This document shows positions 9,562-21,400 of a DNA stretch of 64,000 nucleotides, in pieces; the first letter of the stretch is position 1; each line of letters starts with the position of its first letter. Position numbers and translations under genes: made by a program. The stretch spans positions 2,415,894 through 2,479,893 of the forward strand of contig CM057063.1 in the NCBI GenBank assembly GCA_029945375.1, written 5' to 3'. Under the pieces are notes generated by a model. It was not told where the DNA came from and made no database searches. It saw only the letters and a list, made by a program, of their open reading frames with translations. The DNA comes from Agaricus subrufescens. Taxonomy: Eukaryota > Basidiomycota > Agaricomycetes > Agaricales > Agaricaceae.

Positions 9562-12109
9562 TTTTTTTTTTTTTTTAAATCAAAATTTATTAAGCGCTGC
9601 CCAATCGCGTAGCGCTCCTGACCGGAGGTCAGGAAGAATGTGGTAAAAAACAAATCGCCAAACAACAAAGTGAGAAGAATAAATGAAAACAAAACCCGAA
9701 AGCACACGAAACTATGTAACACGGACAGGAGCCCCAAGCAACATACGAGAAGCAGAGACAGTGAACTGAGTGGGAGAGAGGCTGAAACAGAGACTTAGCA
9801 TATAGTTACATGACCGTATCATGAGACGCATGAATAGCGGAAAAGAGAAAGTGAAAGTGGAACCGAGAAAACAAACCGGGAACCAAAACGAGATCTGAGC
9901 ATGCTCAGGGGGATCCAGGGAGGTTAGGAACCAATTACCGTTACAGAACCTGGATAAGGTTGGCACAATCCGAAGACCGCTAAGCCAATAGGGTCCTTCC
10001 TCGACCACCCTATTCGCAGCTTAGTAAAGCCTAAGCCATGGGGTTGCCGCCCCTGGCTTCTTGATGGTTGTGGTAATCCGCCGCGGGGACTGGTATGATG
10101 TCGACATGGTCGTCTGATCGTACAAAGGTGACGGGGATGAATAGCTGAGCGAAGGTGAGGCCCGGCTTTTCGCGTATGAAGATGGGGTTAGAGTGGGGGA
10201 TAGGGTCTAGACCGATGAGACTACGCCGGTGGTTTTTGAGTCTGTGCATGTGTTCCACATGGACGTTCCACTTGTCCTCTTCCTTCCTGGGGCATGAGGG
10301 GCCTTGGAAGGAGAAGGCCTTGGGGTTGTCGATGAGGAATAATATGACATCCTCGATGCGAGTGTAGTCGTGATCGATGCGTCTGGCGTACCATTGGCAT
10401 TCGTTGAGAATGTGACGTCTGGTTTCGGTGACGTTAGGGTGACCTGGACACGTAGTGGATGGGGGAGGGTCGGAGTTGGCGAAGAATCTGTCGCGGTAAC
10501 TGCCGATAGGGGCGTGATTAGTGACAGCACGGCAAAACCTAGCGTACAGCTGGGTAGATGAGGTGGCTGTGGTGAAGAAGTAGGTGCCCATCCATGGGCC
10601 GTTACCGTGAGTGGTTGGGGCGAGGTGATCGTCGGATTCACCATTCGTCATGGGGAGGAATTTACGTCCTTTGAAGAATCCGGATTTAGGGTTGTGAAAC
10701 TCTGTGATCCATTGAGAGAGGGCTTCATTTTCAATGGAGAGATGTCGTTTTTGTAGAGTTTGGGATGGGGGGAAAACGGTTTTGTGATCGTATTTGGCAT
10801 GTCTGGCTATAGTGGCGGTGCGCTTAGTAATACACGAGGCGCACTTACGATCAAAGGATTTATGAGGGCATTTAGGCATGTTGGCGGCCCTAAAGCCGAT
10901 GATGGAGATGTGGATGTGTGGTGCTACATCGACTAAGTTGCTAAGAGCTCCGGCAAGAGCGATGTTGATTGAGCAGCCTTTATGAGACGTGCTGTTGAAA
11001 ATGTGTCCTCTAAGGACCGGGACGCACGGGGATAGGAGTTGGATGTGTTGAATTTTATGGTTGGGATGTAGGCGTAGATGTTCAGTGATTTTCGTGATGG
11101 CCATGATGGCCGCCCATGTATGAGCGTTTGCGATGGACGTGCGGCGCCCGGCGGGGAGGGTCTTGGAGTATATAAGGGATCCCTTATGTGTGATGGAGTA
11201 GGCGGCGTGAACGTGTAGAGGGAGGGATGGGTCGCCTGACTCTTCTTTTTGCTTCTTGCCGCTCATGACGGCGCATATGGAATGGTCCGCAGGGGATGCG
11301 ATGATTTTATTCAGTAGGTCATGATGAGCGTCGATGACCTCTTTGGGAGCAGAAAGGGAGGGGGGGGGGAGGGTAAGGGTGAGTTTGTCATGATGGACGT
11401 CCATGAATCTTGATCCCGGGGTGGCTTTAGGATGGGTGGGATGGAAAGTTTCAGCGATAAGGTTGAGGTTGGTGACGTCTAAAGGGGACTTAGCATTCTT
11501 CCTTCTCGTTTTGGACATCATCTCAAGGCTATCCGGGTGTAGCTTGGTACCTTGAGCCATATGGCGGTACGTGAGCGCGAGGATGGGGTGACCGCGGTGT
11601 AGGGTGGCCATGCGGGCGACGGATTTGTCGTGGAGTTTTTTGAGCGTGATGTGCATAGGGACAAGGCCTGCCATAGCCATGGCGCCGCCCGTAGGGGTAG
11701 TGCGGAAAGATCCTGTAATCCACAGGGATGCAGCACGATGCATGCTATTGAAGATTTTAGTGTTAGATACGAAGCCCCTGGTGCCGGGGCGATACCAGCA
11801 TCTGAGACTGTATGTGGCGATGGGGATAACGCATGATGTGTAGAGGAGTTTTTTGTGGTGTGGGAGGAGACCCCGAGCGGAGTTACCAAGGATACATAGG
11901 CATTTGGCAGCCGAAAAGGATCTAGTGGCGTATCTTTTGACGTGGTCCTTGAAGGTAAGAGACCGATCAAAGAAGATGCCGAGGTATCTCCAAACGGTTT
12001 TGGCGGGGAGGGGATGATCGCCTGTGAAAGGCTCGACGCCGAGGTCAATGGGAGGGTTTGGGTCGCCTGGTTTCTTGGCGAAGTTAAAAAGCTCCGTCTT
12101 GGAGTTTCT
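9562..12109 (-). mobile_element. 5'-truncated non-LTR retrotransposon (LINE)
   Basis: The minus strand ends in a 15-nt A tract (plus-strand T run at 9562-9576). It is preceded by ~450 bp of 3' untranslated sequence and the C-terminal half of a LINE ORF2. The 5' end is cut at about 12105, inside the coding region, as is usual for target-primed reverse transcription. An 8-bp direct repeat flanks the element. It sits in the spacer between unit 1 and A2, so it arrived after the units duplicated. Confidence 0.8.
10031..12107 (-). pseudogene. LINE ORF2 C-terminal fragment
   Basis: One open frame of ~690 codons lacks the 5' half (endonuclease and most of the RT). The start shows the RT thumb/connection signature of Tad/I-like fungal LINEs: SKTELFNFAKK, WRYLGIFFDRSLTFKDHV, LYTSCVIPIATYSL, then FNSMHRAASLWITGSFRTT. 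Next comes a segment placed like RNase H (around LPAGRRTSIANAHTWAAI), but the usual Asp/Glu catalytic residues are not evident. Near the C-terminus CPGHPNVTETRRHILNEC resembles the CCHC-like zinc motif of these elements. The frame has no stop, so the copy is fairly young, but with its 5' end missing it cannot be autonomous. Confidence 0.75.
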
Positions 12110-12117
12110 TCATCCAG
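12110..12117. repeat. Probable LINE target-site duplication, right
   Basis: TCATCCAG, a direct repeat of 9554-9561 immediately outside the truncated 5' end of the LINE. Confidence 0.55.
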
Positions 12118-13296
12118 ATGCACATGGCACGCGAACAAGGTTGTGCCACGTGACCGCGACTCCTGCCTGAAAATTCAAATTGAATATTGAATATTGAATC
12201 CTCGTCCCTCGAGACCTCGAACACGACTGCCTGAACTTTGAGGCTCAAGGACGCGGAGTCTGACAGGCTCAGGACTAGGGTCGCCCAGTCATCCCCGTTC
12301 TCTGTCACCGTCAGTTCTCCGTCACTGTCAACGTCAACAATCAGTTCTTGTTCTCTGTTGGAGCTTACACGCACTCTCTCAACTGCACTGACAGCTGGTC
12401 CAGCGCCAAGATCCTCCAGGCCGCCCACGACATCAACTTTCTAGTTCGCTGCCAAAGCAACTGAGGCCCTTACCTTTGACTGTAATGCCCGCCCGGGATC
12501 CTCTCATACCGTCCAAGCAATGCACGACACCTCTGCCCGCCTCAGCTCCAGCCTAGCATGATCCCTCCCCAACAGGGACTACTCTCAGGATCCCATGCTT
12601 GCACAACTCTCTCTCGTCGTCTGCGACACACGCGCCGTGTCCACCTTTTGCGTCGGATTTCCTTCAAAATCGGACTCGCTACTCCATCAAATCTATCATC
12701 GGATGGCTCTAGCAGGTACACTTCTTTACCTCGCTCACATTACTCTGAACCTAAATATTGCCAGAGCCCCAACCCACATCTTCGGAACGGCGGTCACTCA
12801 CCTACCAACATATCTATGCAATGTACCCCAGCCTCATCGAGTACTCTACCACCGAACTGACAGATACCATCTTTCGCTGGTCTTCTGATATCCTTCTCAT
12901 TGCGGGGTGCATATCCTATGCCACATCATCATCCACCCCCTCCCTCCTCACTATCACATCAACCACACTACGACTTTTCCAGGGTCCTACGTGAAGAAAT
13001 ACTCTCAACCTCTTTTGAACTACTAGCTATCGATCTGCAACTATGCAGCTTCAACACTATCTACCGCCACATCCGTCTCATCAACAGAAAAACCAGTAGG
13101 ACTATTGTTCTACAAATGTACCATGATCAACGCGTTCGGCGAATATGGTCAATCAAGAGGCGCAGTCTTAGCTACAACTGAGCTCGGTCTAAGACGAGAA
13201 GGTGTGGCTAGCGAGGAAGAAGTATTGCCACAGCAGAGGGTACTAGTGGTGCCCAAAGTCGTTGTGGAGAGTGTTTTGGATATCTCGGATCAGTGA
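12118..13296 (+). pseudogene. A2: degenerate copy of family A
   Basis: Similarity to A1 starts near 12238 (LRLKDAE, then degraded sequence) and continues through QAxHDTSAR, CVGFPSKSDSLLHQIYHRMA, the intron, EPQPTSSERRSLTYQHI and FRWSSDILLIAGCISYATSS. There are frame breaks in the first exon. The region coding for the Ser/Thr run and FNDQIHQLSKSV is deleted, and the later part (ELLAID onward) is frameshifted before it returns to EYGQSRGAVLATTELGL. The GC-rich 5' coding part of A1 is absent; its place is taken by sequence with an E-box CACGTGACC near 12150. It cannot encode the A1 protein. Confidence 0.8.
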
Positions 13297-13480
13297 CTTT
13301 TGTTTTATTACTATAGTTATTCTATGTATCCCTCATGCTTGATACCGCTAAATATCTATATACCATTGTTGTATTTGAAACTATATACTTTTTTTTGACA
13401 TAATACCCATGGTCCAAATAAGTCACTGAAATCTTTGAGGCCGTTTACTTATACATTTGTGCAAGATAGGATGAATTGAT

Positions 13481-15612
13481 TTACATGTAATCAAGCATGG
13501 CAGATGTGTAGATTGTCACTCCACTATATATTCCCCGACCGACTCCCTCCGTCGTCTCATCATATTGTTTCCGAGACGCCATCACCGCCAACACAGTTTG
13601 GTCTCCAAAGCCAAGTAAGACGTACTTCGGACTTATAGGAGGCACTTCGCTTTCGTCTTCAAAGCTCTGTAATGAAATGAGTGGCATGCACAAGGTATGT
13701 AGGTAAAAGCATCATACATATGGTTCAGCGAGGCCTTGACAGTTATCAATGAACTCTTTATCCAAAGGACTGATTGGCTCAACGCGAACAATCTCTGAGG
13801 AGTAGTCACCTTCATCCTTTTAGACCTCGTTATTTAGCCGAATATCGCTGACTCAAATTTCGTACTTACTCACTTCATACAGGTAATTGATCAAGGAAGC
13901 AAAATTATAAAGCTCAATATTGTCGCAGTTGTGTGCCAGGCAACGAAAATCAAACTTGCGTAGTAACAATACATTGTCCGTTCGCATCTCGCAAATGTCA
14001 CATAACTCTGAGGCAGCCGTATGTTTGAGCCTCTGGATCTCCACATCCAATTCCGTTAGATCAACTCGAGGCAATCGTAACACCCCAGACTTGAGTATGG
14101 TACGGAGATCCAATGAGTGACTGAGGAAATGTAACCAGATTTGGTATGTTTGACGGTATTCAAATTCGGGAGTATAGAATTGGCCTGGCCGATTGAAGTT
14201 TTCTACAAAGCGCCTGACAGGTGTTTTATATGAATCTTTCATTCGGAGTGACTCGACTAGGTGGTGAATGTATAGAAGAAATGTGCCAAATCTAAAAGGA
14301 ACCAAGATGAGCAATCCAATGAGTGGGAAGCAATACTCCAGACAAGTGAAACTGAAGGCCTTTGTCACGTCAAGAACATCTGGCGGAATATTGGCCATAT
14401 AGCAGGTGTAGAAGTGGTTAAGAGCGCAGTACCGCTGTTCATCCGAAGGTAGGGGTGAATCGGCCATATACCCCAGAAATGTCTCCAAGTGCGCCCGTGG
14501 TCCACCATCTTCCGCCCGACCAATGAATTGGATAATAACGTCAATAAACTCGAACACCCCTAGAACAACCCTAGACAGCTGTGCTATCTGTTCATTCAAT
14601 GGCCATGCTTCATTGTCATCAAACGTGTCACTATATTGGCGACGGAGAACACTAAACTTGTGATGAAGTATCAATGCTGCATCTGCCGAAGCCTCGTTAT
14701 AGCAAACAGGTAGTCGGATGTAACGACACGCGAGTGGGCCAACAAGGTCTTGAATGGGGAGTTTGAGGTCGGAATTGACGAAAATAATCCAAAGTAACGG
14801 TGAGGACTGCGGTAGCAAGGCAAATTCCCAGATTAAGTGGAATAGGTCTGAATATGATTCATGGTATTCAAAAATGACCACGGGGGTTGCAGTGGCGTAT
14901 CCAGGATGGTAGTGTTGGACCGCTTTCCACGGTTCATGGATCAACTTTTTAAAGAGGGAGTGTGGAGGCAGGTCACAAATCCCAGGATAGTCGATCAATG
15001 TCTGGATGAGAATGCGGCGGTATGGAGAATATGATGCTGCAAGGTCAGCGCTGAGCTGTCGGATAGATCCTCCAAGATCACGAGCATGGAAAAATCCTCC
15101 AAATCGTTGAGCACGAAAACAAATCATGCTCATGACATTAGCTCTAGAGTATTCATCGACAAACTCTCCTGGCACCCCTGATCCATTGATGAGATAGACA
15201 TTACTCTTTCTCTTGGAATCACAGAGCCACGAGATGACATCTCGAGTGAGAGCTCTATGGATGCTCAAGGACCGGTCACTAACAGAAAAAGACACGTTTT
15301 TGACTGTATGAACAGCCAAACTGTGAAATACTATTTCCGCTTGTCAGAAATCTCACACTTGTATACCAAGCATAGTACTCACAAGGATACGAATTGTCCC
15401 AGAATATGGAACCGTAGTGTATGTCTACAGGCCAATGCCAAGACTTGTAAGAAACTTGCTCCTCCTTCAGGCTGCAATGGTATTTCACAAAGATTTCAAT
15501 CACTACCAGCTGAGGTATCAGGCTACCTGCCGCAGCTAGAAGCTTTGGCTTTACCTTCTTGTATTGGTACTCCGGTGTCAAATGCATGCTCCAACTCTGG
15601 GCGCATCGTCAT
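13481..15612 (-). CDS. Family B2: NACHT-like pseudo-NTPase
   Basis: It has the same five-exon structure as B1, with start MTMRPELEHAFDTG and exon 1 at 15612-15555. The long exon is open (~490 codons) and carries HRALTRDVISWLC, EYSRANVMSMIC at the P-loop position, LFKKLIHEPWKAVQ, TPVVIFEY at the Walker B position, LLWIIFVNSD at the sensor strand, and FVENFNRPGQFY for the usual DPxRSG motif. The C-terminal exon ends VTIYTSAMLDYM. Exon 2 differs from its paralogues (SWHWPVDIHYG insert). No break is seen, so it is probably a functional gene. Its neighbours are A2 (3' to 3', 184 bp) and the unit-2 spacer. Confidence 0.75.
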
Positions 15613-16290
15613 GATCCAGATATGTCATTGATGGTATGGATTGAAGAAGAGTGTGGGAACGGGATTGAATTTCACGCTGCATTGATCCGAGCCAGGCCTC
15701 TCTGAGCACGGATGACTTCCACATTGAGCAGATGATGAACAGAATCAGTATTGTCTCCTCCCCTCTATATCCGTTCATACATATAGAAAAACTCTGTTTA
15801 TACACACGTTTCTGATGTCTGAAGTTCTTTCCACTATAAAAAACATCTAGGCACAGGTTCCGAGCCATGGAAAAGAACAAGCAAAACACCTCTACAGCAG
15901 AAGAGATTGAGAAGTTATTTTTTGCCCTTCTAAGAACTGCTGTCTTGATGCTGCTAAAGAGAAGCTGCGAGAACAAATTAGGCCTAATCTAGGTCGACTA
16001 GATTTGGAAGCTGGTGAGAAATGGTTCTGCCCACGCAAATCTGTTCTAATCATTTCACTCGCCTCAGCGCTTTTGGCATCTCAAACATGAATGACATGTG
16101 AATGACATGGTCAAACACTCAATGATGTCCACAAGACCCATCTCTTCAACCCCTCGTAACTAAGTGAGGCGAAGAATGCGCATGAAAGATCACCTGAGCG
16201 CTAGATTGGCTAACTAGAATAGAGCGATAAGCTTGCACATTATGGCAAGTAAACTTAGCAAAGGCAGCCGCATCGACGCAAGCAAGGGGA
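15613..16290. other. B2 promoter and unit spacer, copy 2
   Basis: No full gene is seen. The B2-proximal part repeats the B-promoter words (TATA-like CTCTATATCC at ~15763, TGTTTATACACAC at ~15797 on the plus strand). The distal part repeats the unit spacer, including a degraded coding-like stretch from an ATG at ~15868. Confidence 0.45.
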
Positions 16291-17359
16291 AGCCTGTACC
16301 ACGTGACCGTGACTGCCTTTCGACCACCACGACAGCCTGAAGCTGAAGGACCCAAGGGTCGCCCACTCATTTTCGTTCTCCCTCGCTGCCAACTTTGACA
16401 ACCCGTTCTTGCTCTCTGTCGGAACTTACACCCACTCTCTCAACTGCACCGCAATGCCCGCCCGTCATCTTCTCGTATCATCCAGGCCATGCACGACACC
16501 TCTGCCCGCCTCGGCTCCAGCCTAGCACGCATCCTTGCCAACAGGGACCATTCTCAGGATCCCATACTTGTGCAGCTCGCTCTCCAAGGCTGCCTCACCA
16601 TCTGCATCACACGCGCCCTGTCCACCTTTTGCGTCGGATTTCCTTCAAAATCGGACTCGCTACTCCATCAAATCTATCATCGGATGGCCCTAGCAGGTAC
16701 ACTTCTTTACCTCGCTCACATTACTCTGAACCTAATCATTGCCAGAACCCCAACCCACATCTTCAAAATGGTGGTCACTCACCCATCAACATATCCATGC
16801 CATGTACCCTAGCCTAATCGAGTACTCTACCACCGAACTGACAGATACCATCTTTCGCTGGTCTTCTGATATCCTTCTCATTGCGGGCTGCATATACTAC
16901 GCCACGTCGTCGTCCACCCCCTCCCTCTCATCATCCTCCTCCACTACCACATCAACCGCGCTACGATCTCGGTTCAACGATCAAATCCATCAACTATCCA
17001 AATCCGTCATCAAGCTCTCCAAAGTCCTACGTGAAGAAATCCTGTCAACCTCCTTCGAACTACTAGCTATCGATCCTAGCAATTATGCAGTTTCAACACC
17101 GTCCACCACCACATCCGTCTCGTCAACAGAAAAACCAGTAGGACCGTTGTTCCACGAACGCACTATGATCGATGCGTTCAGCGAATACGGCCAATCAAGA
17201 GGAGCAGTCTTGGCTACGACTGAGCTCGGTCTTAGATGTGTAACCAGAATGGGAACACGCGAAGCTGTGGCCAGCGAGGAGGAAGTGTTGCTAGAGTAAA
17301 GGGTGCCGTTGATGCCCAAAGTGGTTTTGGAGAGCATTTTGGATATCTTGGATCGGTGA
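16291..17359 (+). pseudogene. A3: truncated copy of family A, close to A1 in its 3' part
   Basis: From 16450 on, the sequence matches A1 almost base for base, with the same intron after HQIYHRMALA and the same second exon. Upstream, the coiled-coil coding region and the segment before RPSSSRIIQAMHD are missing; the join is near 16449. An in-frame TAA at 17297-17299 replaces the Gln codon of EEEVLLEQR, so ~19 C-terminal residues would be lost. A shortened protein from the ATG at 16489 is possible but unlikely to be functional. A CACGTGACC E-box lies near 16299. Confidence 0.75.
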
Positions 17360-17789
17360 TGTATGTTTTATTACTATAGTTATCCCTTGTATTCCTCCTG
17401 CTTGATACCGCTAAACATCTATATACTACTATCCTATTTGAAACTATCTACTTTTTTTGACTATAGACACGTAGTCCAATTGAATCACCAAAATCTTTAA
17501 GGCCAGTTTACTAATACGTTCGCACAAGACAAGATGAATTGGTTTACATGTAATCAAGCATAGTAGGTGTGTAGATAGTCACTCCACCATGGGATTCCAC
17601 TCCGACATCTTCCATCGTCTCTTTATATTGTTCCTGAGACGCCATCACCGCGAGCACTGTTGGGTCTCCATAGCCAAGTAAGACGTATTTCGGACATGTG
17701 AGACACCCTTTGCTTTTGTCTTCGAAGTTCTGTAATTGAATGAGTGGAATGTGCAAAGGAAGTAGGTAAAAACATCATACATATGGTTC

Positions 17790-17794
17790 AGCAA
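17790..17794. repeat. Copia target-site duplication, left
   Basis: AGCAA abuts the 5' LTR and is repeated at 24365-24369. Five base pairs is the usual length for Ty1/copia integrase. Confidence 0.9.
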
Positions 17795-18199
17795 TGTTAG
17801 AATAATAATAGTATTAGATGCTTGTATAAGCTCGTACTTTATTTAGATAGATATACTTGTATCTCTCCGAGCATTGAGCGACTCATAGCTCTGCCTAATC
17901 GTGTATGTGGATACCTGTAGCTCATGCTCTTCTAAGCTGAGCAATTATGCTTATAATATGCGACCCACAGTAAAGGATTTACCTGTGGATGGACTAGTAG
18001 TTTAGTATATAAACCCCATGTATTCACTGAAATCTATATCGTCGAAGATACATCTTCTACATCTCTACTACTCCCATCATATACTTCAACTCCTTAGAAC
18101 TATCTCCTACTACTTCTAGTAAGTACTACTCAACCTGCCACTACGCTAGTTAGCTGCTAGCATGATGATTCCCCAGAGGAAATCATTAGTGTCTTAACA
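17795..18199 (+). repeat. Copia 5' LTR (405 bp)
   Basis: It starts TGTTAGAATAA and ends GTGTCTTAACA. A TATA-like TATATAAA lies at ~18006 and is the likely promoter of the element. It reads identical to 23960-24364. Confidence 0.95.
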
Positions 18200-18214
18200 G
18201 GTTATGGGCCCCGA
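18200..18214 (+). promoter_or_regulatory. Copia primer binding site
   Basis: GGTTATGGGCCCCGA follows the LTR directly. It is complementary in large part to the anticodon stem-loop of initiator tRNA-Met (GGGCUCAUAACCC), the internal half-tRNA primer used by Drosophila copia. The tRNA match is from memory. Confidence 0.55.
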
Positions 18215-18438
18215 TCGCCAGCTCACTATGTGCAAGGGCACTTGCACTAGCAGAGTAGGTTGATCATGTAACCTGGAATCGAGTGGTAGTGAGATACCCA
18301 TATCTCCCAACTACAGTTGACCGCTATTCCGAGTCACCCATATAGGTGTACAGACCTATGACATCAGACTACTAGCAGCATCGGCTGATTACCCCTGCGC
18401 TATAAATTACTGATTTCTATTATTAGAATCAAGTAAAC

Positions 18439-21400
18439 ATGTCTCACGTCATCGCTCTGCTCAATTCTGTTGAACAACTTACCGGAGCCGAGAATTACGG
18501 CACCTGGAAGGATGAAATGGCCGATATTCTTATCCTCCAAATCGCTAATGGGTTCTCATACAATGCCTACGACGTCTGCCTTAACAGGTGGACGATCCCG
18601 GCTAAACACAAACTTCCACCCAAGTTGGAAACCCAAACCCAAGAAGCTTATACTGAAGGTATAACCCAGCTTGAAGAAGAGAATAATACTATCGATGAAG
18701 CTATTGAAGAGAGGCATTGTCTCTCCCATACTGCAAGAGCAATGATAAATTCTAGGATTACTAGAGGCTTAGTTGCGCAGAGATTTGACTCTGCTGCAGA
18801 CCTTTGGAACTTCCTCGAGAAGACTTATGGTGTAACCGGTCCATCGGCTATCTATGCCCTGTACCGGCAAACCATTAATTTCCGGATTTCCGGAACAAAG
18901 GAACCATCGGCCGAAATAGCCAGCCTCGAGTTAATCTATTCCAGGCTCCGAAGCACTGGGGTAGATATTCCAGAATTAGTAATGGCGATGTCCCTGCTCG
19001 GTGCCATACCAGAGCATTGGAAAATCGCATCATCCTTCTTAGCCGCCAAAGGAAACGTCCCCGACGTAACCTTCCAAGCTGTCAGAGCTGCGATTTTACA
19101 AGAGTATAATCAGCGCCTGTCCAGCAATCACCCCCAGGCGAACCGCTTCTCTGGTGTCAAACAAGGAGGCTTTAAAAAGCCCCAATGGCAACCATATAAA
19201 GGACAACAGCAGCCTATGCAGCGACCTAATAATGGCCAGCAGCAACAGCAGCAACAACAACCACAGCAGAGGAATTCTGCTGGTCCGCAGAAGAAGACTC
19301 GCCGAGGGAGGAAAAAGCCTCAGCCTCAGGTAAATGAAATAATCGCCTCTACTGGCGTTCTGCAGCTTGACGACTACTCGCCGCAGACCTCGACTCTTTT
19401 TGCCCCTGCCACGGGCCAACCACAGGTTAGCGCTCTTGGAGTTGCAACCTCATCAACGCTCCCAAAGAAGGTAGAGCATAATTCAACTTCGCAGATCACC
19501 CTTGACCCGCGACCCAGACCGTACCCTTCCAGAATGGCACTCGCCAAGGAACGCGCCCTCAAACTCTACGAGGACAGGACGCAATTCAGGAATGGTGGAG
19601 AAACTTCTACTACCCCCTTACCAATTTCGAAAGCAGAAATGCTCCGAAAGTTTTGGGAAGAAGAAGAAGCAACCGCAATGCGGAAACACATGGAAAATCC
19701 CATGTCTCCATACATGCAAAGGTACACAGAGATGCGCAGCGCCTTCCGATACCAAGCTTTCAAAGAAAAGCTGGAAAAGGAGGAGCTCCCCCAAGAGCCA
19801 ATAATCGTCGACCCAATCGACGAGGCAATAAGGGAAGAAGCTCCGAAGAGCTTCGATCTCGAAACCGTGTCCCTGGGAAGCGAAACTGAGGACGTAAAGA
19901 TCGATGATTACAAGTATGTGATCCGATCTATAAATGATTATCAAACAGCTAACCTTATACAGGCCGGAGATGTCCCCTACTATTCAGATGTAGGAAGAGA
20001 CTCTAGTAGTACACCGGCTATATATTGTATTAATACACCTCCCTGCTGCTTCGCTTCTATATCTGAGGAAGTAAATGAGGATTCTGCCGAACCTCAAGAA
20101 GCCAGAACACCAGATAATCATAGTACCGGCAATCTGCCTAGTATAAGTGGCGTTACACCTATAAACGACGACTTTCCGATCAGATGGTTACTAGATTCAG
20201 GAGCATCACGACACTTTACAAATAATCTTGATGACTTCCTAGATTATGTAACTGGTGATTACGGAGATGCGGGAACCGCGCATAACAGCAATGATATAAA
20301 AATAACTGCTGTTGGAACCGTAATGATAGAGTACGAAGTCTATAATACGACTGACGGAAATACATACCTCATGCGAAACACTGTAACCAGGGTTGAATAC
20401 GCAGAGGAATTACGAGAAAGGATACTATCAGTCAACACATATTTAAATATGGGTTGGACATCTATTGGCGAAACAGATCGAACCATTCTATATGATAGAC
20501 AGGGAAACCCTGCTTTAATGGCCCAAAAGGTTCCTGGAGGAGCTCAAAACCTCCATTATGTTCGATCCCGCATCATTAAAAACGATGCTTATAACGTCAA
20601 TAAAATAAGTGTTAATGAAATCACTTATGAAGTCTGGCATCAAAGATTCGGACACTGTTCAGATTTTGCTCTGAGCAAAATACCTGAATGCTCCAGTGAA
20701 CGGATTAAAATCCCGAAAGCTTCTGATCATGTATGCAAGGGCTGTGCGCTAGGCAAACAAAATCAGAAACCCTTTCAACCAAACCCAAAACGAGCTAAGG
20801 CAATTGGAGAAATGACACATTCTGATCTTCTCGAAATGCCGATCAAGTCGTACTCCAAATATAAATGGGTACTGACATTTTTGGATGACTATTCATCCAC
20901 TTGCACAATCGTCCTAATAAGGAACAAAGCTGACGTACCAAGGTACATAGAAGCTTACGTACATAAAATGTGGCATTCACAAAAAGTTCGTTGTTTCCAA
21001 TTTCGGACAGACAATGGCGGAGAATATGTCTCCCAAGGACTCAAGGACTTCTTCCTTGACAATGCGATGGACCACCAAACAACAGTCCCCTATGCACACC
21101 AACAAAACGGTCGTGCAGAAAGGTTAAATCGCACCTTGCTCGAAAAAGAACAGGCAATGCGGCTACATGCCTGCTTACCTGATTCTCATTGGGAATTTGC
21201 TATTTCAGCAGCCGTTCATGTATATAATAATACACCAATGCGTCGCCTAAATTGGCAGACTCCACACCAATACTTCGGATATGAAAAGATTGACTTAAAT
21301 CACCTCCGAGTTTTTGGATGCGGTGCATATGCATTCATACCAGAGGAAAAGCGAATTAATAAGCTTTCACCTCGATCTGAATTCATGACATTCATTGGAT

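Noticed and set aside
18200..18435. A tRNA-like stretch in the copia leader
   Set aside because: Only a match to the anticodon arm is present, as expected of a primer site; no complete cloverleaf was found.
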